The notes under the pieces were generated by a model. It saw nothing but the letters and a program-made list of their open reading frames with translations, searched no databases and had not been told where the DNA came from. A DNA stretch of 64,000 nt from Leucobacter exalbidus (GTDB lineage Bacteria; Actinomycetota; Actinomycetes; Actinomycetales; Microbacteriaceae): NCBI RefSeq assembly GCF_017834145.1, contig NZ_JAFIDA010000001.1, positions 1,240,001 to 1,304,000 on the forward strand. Direction: 5' to 3'. The position numbers were made by a program, and so were the translations under genes. How positions within the stretch are numbered: the stretch's first letter is position 1; every line of letters begins with the position of its first letter. Positions 58,608-64,000 of this stretch are shown in pieces.

Positions 58608-60293
58608 TTACGTGCGCAGGGCGAGCAGCTCGGCCGCGTGCTCGAGCGCGCTGTCAGAATCGACGAGCCCCGACAGCAGTCTCGCCATCTCCCCCAGGCG
58701 CGCCTGCCCCTCAAGCCGCACACAGCTGCTCTCGGTGTAGCCGCCGCTTGAATCTTTCTGCACCCGCAGATGGTTGTTGGCGAAGGCCGCAACCTGCGCC
58801 AGGTGGGTCACCACGATCACCTGCGAGGTGCGCGCGAGCAGCGCAAGCCTGCGCCCAATCTCGATGGCCGCGGCGCCGCCGACGCCTGCATCAACCTCGT
58901 CAAATACGAATGTGGGCACCGGATCAACCCCGGCCACTACCACTTCGAGGGCCAGCATCACGCGTGACAGCTCACCGCCCGACGCCGTTTTGGCCACCGG
59001 TCGCGGCGTGGATCCGGGGTGGGGGGCGAGCAAGAACTGAATCTCGTCGCCGCCCGAGACCGTCAGTGCCTCAAGCGGGGCGACGCTCGCCACAAACTCG
59101 GCGTCAGGCAGTGCGAGCTGGCGCAGCTCGGCGCTCACCAGCTTCGAGATGCGCCCGGCAGCGGCCTCGCGCAGCTCGGTCAGTTCAGCCGCAAGCACGG
59201 CTTCACGGGATTCGGCCTGCGCGAGCTCATCAGAGAGCGCATCGATGCGGTCATCGTCACCGTCGAGTTCAGTGAGGCGGGCCGCCGCGGCCTGCGCGTA
59301 TGCGATCACCGCTTCTGAGTCGACACCGTAGAGCCGAAACAGTGCAGTGAGCGCGGCCAGCCGGTCGTTAGCGGCGGCCAGCTCCCCCGGGCCCTCTTGA
59401 TCAAGATCGCCCGAGTAGGCCGAGAGTTCACGTGCGGCATCGGCGAGCTGAAAGCTCACGTTCTGCAGCATCTCGTGAATCGTGGCCAGCCGCGGGTCAA
59501 ATCCCGCAGCCCGTTCGAGGTCGCGCACTGCATCATCGACCAGGCCGCTGGCGTCGCGCGACATCGGATCATCTGACTCGCTCATGAGCGCCTCATGGGC
59601 GGCAGAGGTGGCGGCGCGCAGCTGCTCAATGTTGCTCAGTCGGTCGATGCGCTCGGTGAGTTCGGTCTCTTCACCCGGCTGCGGATCAACCGCTTCAATC
59701 TCTTCGAGTTCGGCGCGGGTGCGTGCGGCCTCAGCTGCCCGCTCGTCGAGCGCTGACCGCAGCGTGCCCACTTCTTCAGCGAGCTGACGCCGCAGCGTGT
59801 GCACTGATTGGTATTCGGTGCGGGTGGCGGTGATGGCCGTCCCGCCAAATCGGTCGAGGGTGTCGCGCTGCGCGGCAAGCGACTTCAGTCGCAGTTGTTC
59901 AGACTGTCCGTGCACCGCAAATAGGCGCTCAGACAGCCGCACCAGGCCGCCCACGGTGGCGCTACTGCCGCCCACGCTAACGCGGCTGCGGCCTTCGGCA
60001 CTCACGGTGCGGGTGAGCACGAGTTCGTCGTCCTCAACATCGCCGCCGAGCTCGTCAACAATGTCGGTGACGGCGCTGTCTTGGGTGCGCACAATGCCGC
60101 TAACGCGTGCCTGCTTGGCACCGTTGCGCACGGCGCCCGCGTCAGAGCGCTCGCCCATGAGCAGCCCCAGGGCGCTGACGACCATCGTTTTACCCGCGCC
60201 GGTCTCGCCGGTGATTGCGGTAAACCCGGGGCCGAGCGGCAGGGTGGTATCTGCGATGACCCCCAGGTCCCTGATCCGCAGTTCCTCAATCAT
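58608..60293 (-). CDS. recN: DNA repair protein RecN
   Basis: A 561-residue SMC-like ATPase for double-strand break repair. Residues 1-40 contain MIEELRIRDLGVIADTTLPL and the Walker A GETGAGKT (29-36). Central coiled coils run from about 150 to 400. The C-terminal part has ASGGELSRVMLALEVV (signature), FDEVDAGVGG (Walker B) and VTHLAQVAAFANNHL. ATG 60293 overlaps the nadK stop (ATGA). nadK-recN adjacency is the classical bacterial order. Confidence 0.96.
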   Translation of the reverse strand: MIEELRIRDLGVIADTTLPLGPGFTAITGETGAGKTMVVSALGLLMGERSDAGAVRNGAKQARVSGIVRTQDSAVTDIVDELGGDVEDDELVLTRTVSAEGRSRVSVGGSSATVGGLVRLSERLFAVHGQSEQLRLKSLAAQRDTLDRFGGTAITATRTEYQSVHTLRRQLAEEVGTLRSALDERAAEAARTRAELEEIEAVDPQPGEETELTERIDRLSNIEQLRAATSAAHEALMSESDDPMSRDASGLVDDAVRDLERAAGFDPRLATIHEMLQNVSFQLADAARELSAYSGDLDQEGPGELAAANDRLAALTALFRLYGVDSEAVIAYAQAAAARLTELDGDDDRIDALSDELAQAESREAVLAAELTELREAAAGRISKLVSAELRQLALPDAEFVASVAPLEALTVSGGDEIQFLLAPHPGSTPRPVAKTASGGELSRVMLALEVVVAGVDPVPTFVFDEVDAGVGGAAAIEIGRRLALLARTSQVIVVTHLAQVAAFANNHLRVQKDSSGGYTESSCVRLEGQARLGEMARLLSGLVDSDSALEHAAELLALRT

Positions 60294-61246
60294 TCGGTGA
60301 CCTCCCGGCGTGCGCCACGCCATCCTGAGACTGGCAGATGGAATTTCTGTACCAGCCGGTTTGAGAACTCGGCCGAGTTCAGTCGGGCAATGCGCACCGA
60401 CTGGCTCGAGGTGCGCGCGCGCACGATTGATCCCGCGGGCAGCTCGGTGCGGCGGCGACCGTCGCACCACAGCACACCGGGGCCAATGTTCTCGGGCAGA
60501 ATGCGCACACTGAGCTCGGAGTCGGTGCCGGTGACGAGCGGCCGATCGAACAGGGCGTGCGCCGCGATCGGCACCATCAGCATGGCCTGCACGGTCGGCC
60601 AGATGATGGGCCCGCCCGCCGAGAATGCGTAGGCCGTCGATCCGGTGGGGGTGGCGAGCACCATGCCGTCACACGCGAAGCTTGAGACGGGCAGCCCGTC
60701 AACGCCAATCTCGACCTCGAGCATGCGGCGGTGCTTTTCAACGCTCGCTTCGTTGAGGGCCCAGGTGTCGGCGATCACTTCACCGTTGAGGGTGGCCACC
60801 ACGTCGAGGGTGAGGCGCTGCTCGACGGTGTAGTCACGTCGCAGCACCCGATCGATGGTCGTGGCGAGGTCGTAGCTTTCCATTTCGGCGAGGAACCCGA
60901 CGTGGCCGAGGTTCACGCCTACGATGGGGCATTCAGAGCCGCGCAGCAGTTCGGCGGCGCGCAAAATGGTGCCGTCACCACCCAGCACAATGGTGACTTC
61001 GATCTGCTCTATGGGGGCGTCGAGCCCGAGTCCTTCGATTTGTTCGACATCGATGTGCGGGGAGAATTCGTCGCGGTCGTGCGGATCCATCACCGGGGTG
61101 ACGCCCGCAGCGGTCAACGCTGATACGGCCTGCACGGTGGCGGCGATGGCCTCGTCACGGTGGGTGTGAGACACGATCAGAATGCGTCGGTGCTCCCGAA
61201 GATCGGCGAGCGGGTGACCCCCTGCGCTACTGCGTTCCTGGCTCAT
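60290..61246 (-). CDS. nadK: NAD kinase
   Basis: A 318-residue kinase making NADP from NAD. GGDGT (89-93) is the phosphate-binding motif, and VGVNLGHVGFLAEME, LNEASVEKHRRMLEVEIGVD and DGMVLATPTGSTAYAFSAGG form the NAD site. ATG 61246 overlaps the tlyA stop in ATGA; the frame further upstream is the shadow of tlyA. It is the second enzyme of the tlyA-nadK-recN group. Confidence 0.96.
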   Translation of the reverse strand: MSQERSSAGGHPLADLREHRRILIVSHTHRDEAIAATVQAVSALTAAGVTPVMDPHDRDEFSPHIDVEQIEGLGLDAPIEQIEVTIVLGGDGTILRAAELLRGSECPIVGVNLGHVGFLAEMESYDLATTIDRVLRRDYTVEQRLTLDVVATLNGEVIADTWALNEASVEKHRRMLEVEIGVDGLPVSSFACDGMVLATPTGSTAYAFSAGGPIIWPTVQAMLMVPIAAHALFDRPLVTGTDSELSVRILPENIGPGVLWCDGRRRTELPAGSIVRARTSSQSVRIARLNSAEFSNRLVQKFHLPVSGWRGARREVTE

Positions 61247-62121
61247 TCGGTTTCGTTCCTCTCGGCCGTGCGCGGGTCTACAAGAGTTGCAGGATTGGGG
61301 TCGGCGCACAATGCTGCGATGCGCGCTTCCCATTCTGTCTGATCGAGCGCGTTGCCGCGATTGTCTCGCGTAAAGTGCGTCAGAAACTCTCGGTTGCCGT
61401 GCCCGCCGGTGATCGGAGAGTGTGCCAGCCCGCGCACCGCAAATCCGTTCTCGGCGGCCGCCGTAATCGCGACCCGCAGCGCTTCGCCCCATTGCACGGG
61501 GTTCGTTACGATGCCGTCGCGCACTCGGCCGACTTCAAACTGTGGTTTCACGAGCAGCACGAGATCGGCGTCGGCCGCCGCGCACTTCGCGATCGCGGGA
61601 AAGATCAGGCGCAGCGAAATGAATGACAGGTCGGCCACCACAAGCGTGGGTGGCTCGGCGATGCCGGTGTCGTGCGCGAGGTTCTCGGCATCGAGCTCGC
61701 GGGCGTTGCGGCCCTCGACCAGCCGAATGCGTGGTTCGTCGAGCAGCTCAGGGGCGAGCTGGCCGTGGCCCACGTCGATGGCTTGCACGGCCGTCGCGCC
61801 GCGTTCGACGAGTACCTGGCTGAATCCCCCGGTGGAGGCGCCCAGGTCAAGTGCGATGCGACCCGCTGGGTCAATGTCAAACTCGTCGAGCCCGGCCACC
61901 AGTTTGTAGGCGGCGCGGCTGACGTACCGTTCGGTCATGGTGACGGCCACGATGTCGTCTGCGACGATGCGCAGGCTCGCTTTGGTCACCGATGCGCCGT
62001 TGACGCGCACTTCGTCGCGGTCAATCAGCTCGGCGGCCTGTGTGCGTGAGCGGGCGAGGCCCGCCTCAGCGAGCACACGGTCTAACCTGGTGGGCTCCCC
62101 GGCCCAGGTTGACTCACGCAT
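61243..62121 (-). CDS. tlyA: TlyA-family rRNA 2'-O-methyltransferase
   Basis: A 292-residue S4-domain methyltransferase. An N-terminal S4 fold (RLDRVLAEAGLARSRTQAAE) is followed by the Rossmann SAM site ALDLGASTGGFSQVLVERGA and the K-D-K-E type residues in VADLSFISL and LLVKPQFE. TlyA in mycobacteria methylates 16S C1409 and 23S C1920 and gives capreomycin susceptibility. ATG 62121 follows AGGTGG and overlaps the end of the small ORF; ATG 62172 is an earlier in-frame option. Confidence 0.94.
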   Translation of the reverse strand: MRESTWAGEPTRLDRVLAEAGLARSRTQAAELIDRDEVRVNGASVTKASLRIVADDIVAVTMTERYVSRAAYKLVAGLDEFDIDPAGRIALDLGASTGGFSQVLVERGATAVQAIDVGHGQLAPELLDEPRIRLVEGRNARELDAENLAHDTGIAEPPTLVVADLSFISLRLIFPAIAKCAAADADLVLLVKPQFEVGRVRDGIVTNPVQWGEALRVAITAAAENGFAVRGLAHSPITGGHGNREFLTHFTRDNRGNALDQTEWEARIAALCADPNPATLVDPRTAERNETE

Positions 62122-62317
62122 GCGGTCCACCTGATTTCGTGGCGTCTGCGGGCTGCTGGTCGCTTCGTTCAAGCTCGGTCACCAGTTCGTCGTGCAGCTG
62201 GAGAAACCCGCTCGCCCGCTGGGCGAGGCTCAGTGCGCCGATGAGCTCGATGCGGTTGGTGAGCTCACTCGGGGTGAGCTCACCAACCTGCGGTGTCGCG
62301 TCATCAAGATCTGTCAT
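62114..62317 (-). CDS. Small conserved-position protein upstream of tlyA
   Basis: A 67-residue acidic protein of predicted helices (DLDDATPQVGELTPSELTNR, then ALSLAQRASGFLQLHDELVT). It lies between the HAD-IIA gene and tlyA and overlaps tlyA by 8 nt, so it is part of the operon. The function is unknown to me. Its short length, helical pattern and acidic charge suggest a partner for another protein. Confidence 0.7.
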   Translation of the reverse strand: MTDLDDATPQVGELTPSELTNRIELIGALSLAQRASGFLQLHDELVTELERSDQQPADATKSGGPHA

Positions 62318-62362
62318 TCTCTTAGCCTAACGAGCACCACCGTCACGACGCGCGAACGCCGC

Positions 62363-63403
62363 TCAGCTCCAGTGATCCTTGTACAGAATCTCAGGAACTT
62401 TCAGACCGTAAATTGCCAACCCTGAGCACCAAATCGCGGCGCAGCCGGCGCGCAGCAGGTTGATGGCGGAGTCGCCCTCGGCGACCACGTGTGCCACGTG
62501 CCCATCCATGCGTACCTTCGCCGTGCCGACCTGCGCGGTGCCGTCTTTCAAAATCACCGTCTGCGGGTACGGCTCGTGCATCTTGTCGAGGGTCTCGACA
62601 ATGAAGTCGGGCTGCATGTCTTTTGATGCGGCCACGAGCTGCTTGGGTCGGTCGACGCCGGTGAGCACGTGCAGCGAGGCAATGCCCGCGGCGCGCGCGC
62701 CCTTGGTGTCGGTGTCGAGCCGATCGCCCAGCATGAGCGCGTTGCGGGTGCCGAAGCGTGCGAAGGCGGCCTCATAAATGGGGGTCTCGGGCTTGCCCGC
62801 GAATACGGGAAGCCGCTGCACCGCCGTGTGCACCGCTGAGACGAGGGTGCCATTACCGGGGGCAAGCCCACGGTCGGTCGGAATCGTCCAGTCGGTGTTC
62901 GTAGCGATCCAGGGCAGCTGGCTACCGTCCTCACGCTCAGCGAGCGCGTAGGTGGCCTCGGCAAGATCCGTCCACCCAATATCGGGCGAGAATCCCTGCA
63001 ACACGGCCACGGGCGCGTCGTCAGCGCTGCGGGTCACCTCGTACCCGGCTTTGCCGAGTTCGTCGACGAGACCGTCGCCGCCGATCACGAGCACGCGTGC
63101 GCCCGGAGCGACCGTCTCAGCGAGCATCGCGACGGCCGCCTGCGGCGAGGTCACGATATCTGCTGCGGTGACGGGCAACCCGAAGCCCTGCAACTGCACA
63201 GCGACCGTCTGGTCGGTGCGCGAAGCATTGTTGGTGAGGTACGCCACCCGTGCCGACGATGCGGCGCGGGTGAGCGACTCCACGGCGCCCGCGATGGGGT
63301 TGGGGCCGCGGTACACGACCCCATCGAGATCGCTCAAGATGAGCTCGCGCCCGGCGACGGGTGCGTCGCCGAGCGGAGTGGGCTTGGGCCCGAACAGCCT
63401 CAC
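62363..63403 (-). CDS. HAD-IIA family phosphatase (NagD/PGP-like)
   Basis: A 346-residue HAD hydrolase of subclass IIA. Motif I is SDLDGVVYRGPNPIAGAVES (Asp nucleophile and Asp acid). YLTNNASRTDQTVA is motif II, GKPETPIYEAAFARFG is motif III, and MLGDRLDTDTKGARAAG is motif IV. The last about 75 residues (KVRMDGHVAHVVAEGDSAIN) are an extra domain found in actinobacterial homologues. The substrate is a small phosphoester such as 4-nitrophenyl phosphate or a nucleotide. GTG 63403 follows GGAGCAG and overlaps the upstream stop. Confidence 0.92.
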   Translation of the reverse strand: MRLFGPKPTPLGDAPVAGRELILSDLDGVVYRGPNPIAGAVESLTRAASSARVAYLTNNASRTDQTVAVQLQGFGLPVTAADIVTSPQAAVAMLAETVAPGARVLVIGGDGLVDELGKAGYEVTRSADDAPVAVLQGFSPDIGWTDLAEATYALAEREDGSQLPWIATNTDWTIPTDRGLAPGNGTLVSAVHTAVQRLPVFAGKPETPIYEAAFARFGTRNALMLGDRLDTDTKGARAAGIASLHVLTGVDRPKQLVAASKDMQPDFIVETLDKMHEPYPQTVILKDGTAQVGTAKVRMDGHVAHVVAEGDSAINLLRAGCAAIWCSGLAIYGLKVPEILYKDHWS

Positions 63404-64000
63404 TGTGCTGCTCCTTCGCCTGCTGCTTCCTCAGTTGAATCGTCGATACCGGCGTCTGCGAGAATCTCGGCAACCTCGTCCTCGACGGACACGGCGGCGG
63501 GAGCCTCTTCAGCAGCAGCTTCTTCAGCAGGAGCTTCTTCAGCGGCAACTACCGCTGCGGGAGCTTCCTCAACAGGAGCTTCCTCAGCAGCTGCGGCCTC
63601 GGGGGCCTCGCTGTCGGCGGCTGCTGCGGGAGCTGAATCCTGATCCGGATCCTGCGTCGCCTCAGCAGCTACAGCCTCATCAGCACCGTCGACATCTTCG
63701 AGCTCAATGTCATCGAGCTCAACGCCCTCGGTCAGAACCTCGTTCATGTACTCGTCTTCGCGAACCTCGAATACCTCGAGTTCGTCGAAGCCGCCCTGGG
63801 CGGCCTGCAGCGCGCCTTCGGCCTGGTCAGCGCGAGCGAACCAGCGAGCTGCTTCGTCTTCGCGGCCCAGATCCTCGAGCACCGCGGCGTATGCACCGAA
63901 CAGGCTCGGGCTCCACAAGAAAGCCTTCTTGGGGTTCAACTCAGGGATCTCGAGCTCGAACAGTGCCTGCTGGGTCTGGCCCAGGTCGAGGCGGGCGCCA
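63400..64000 (-). CDS. TPR-like protein with acidic Ala/Glu/Pro tail, N-terminus outside window
   Basis: The open frame continues to the window edge, so the start is not seen. The first visible residues (GARLDLGQTQQALFELEIPE, LNPKKAFLWSP, YAAVLEDLGREDEAARWFAR) have the spacing of tetratricopeptide-type helices. After ADQAEGALQAAQ comes a long tail of Glu, Ala and Pro (EEAPAEEAAAEEAP and similar), predicted to be disordered and strongly acidic. Related proteins in this family of bacteria are encoded in the same place, upstream of the HAD-IIA gene. The function is unknown. Confidence 0.75.
   Translation of the reverse strand, partial: GARLDLGQTQQALFELEIPELNPKKAFLWSPSLFGAYAAVLEDLGREDEAARWFARADQAEGALQAAQGGFDELEVFEVREDEYMNEVLTEGVELDDIELEDVDGADEAVAAEATQDPDQDSAPAAAADSEAPEAAAAEEAPVEEAPAAVVAAEEAPAEEAAAEEAPAAVSVEDEVAEILADAGIDDSTEEAAGEGAAQ

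Overview
The window is 64 kb of high-GC actinobacterial chromosome. It has abundant GTG starts, ATGA or TGATG-type overlaps between neighbours, a class-E-type (LAXTG) sortase substrate, and the minus-strand run HAD - small ORF - tlyA - nadK - recN - pyrG - NUDIX - xerD - parA - scpA - scpB - pseudouridine synthase - tyrA - cmk - der. That gene order and the protein flavour point to the family Microbacteriaceae (Leucobacter-like). The genus is an inference, because there is no rRNA in the window.

Layout. 1-11 kb holds ordinary accessory and housekeeping genes: HAD phosphatase and divergent GntR regulator, ogt, an M20 amidohydrolase, arfB, a chromate transporter, a LAXTG surface protein, an SDR, a DUF418 protein, a membrane-anchored LuxR regulator and an acyltransferase. 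11-27 kb carries transporters (ThrE-type exporter, two AI-2E-family permeases, DMT and MFS), a luciferase-like oxidoreductase, a secreted beta-helix protein, a PEP-mutase-like enzyme and a beta-propeller lipoprotein. This stretch also shows decay: an F420-type NADP reductase gene with two in-frame TGA codons, and two junctions (about 16.04 and 26.3 kb) where two genes meet head to head, each missing its 5' part. 27-33 kb is a complete beta-glucoside module: LacI regulator, GH1 beta-glucosidase, two ABC permeases and a binding lipoprotein, with a TTGACA promoter and two matching palindromic operators. 33-38.8 kb is less GC-rich and patchy (MepB-like, PAP2, YibE/F, MerR plus NTF2-like, an IS3 transposase remnant, an NTF2-DUF4241 immunity-type protein). 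Its core is flanked by two copies of a 53-bp repeat, one abutting a tRNA-Pro(GGG) gene. 39-45.5 kb carries small metabolic and transport genes, including a NUDIX-NYN fusion and a TetR/MFS efflux pair.

45.5-64 kb is the conserved core on the minus strand. It covers ribosome assembly (der), CMP kinase (cmk), tyrosine synthesis (tyrA), pseudouridylation, condensin accessory factors (scpA/scpB), a chromosomal ParA, XerD, ADP-ribose hydrolysis, CTP synthesis (pyrG), DNA repair (recN), NAD kinase, a TlyA-type rRNA methyltransferase and a HAD-IIA phosphatase. Many neighbours overlap by 1-16 nt, indicating coupled translation. The standout here is the pseudouridine synthase. Behind a normal catalytic core of about 300 residues it carries a roughly 315-residue Arg/Gly/Tyr-rich tail built from about 18 copies of a 17-residue repeat.
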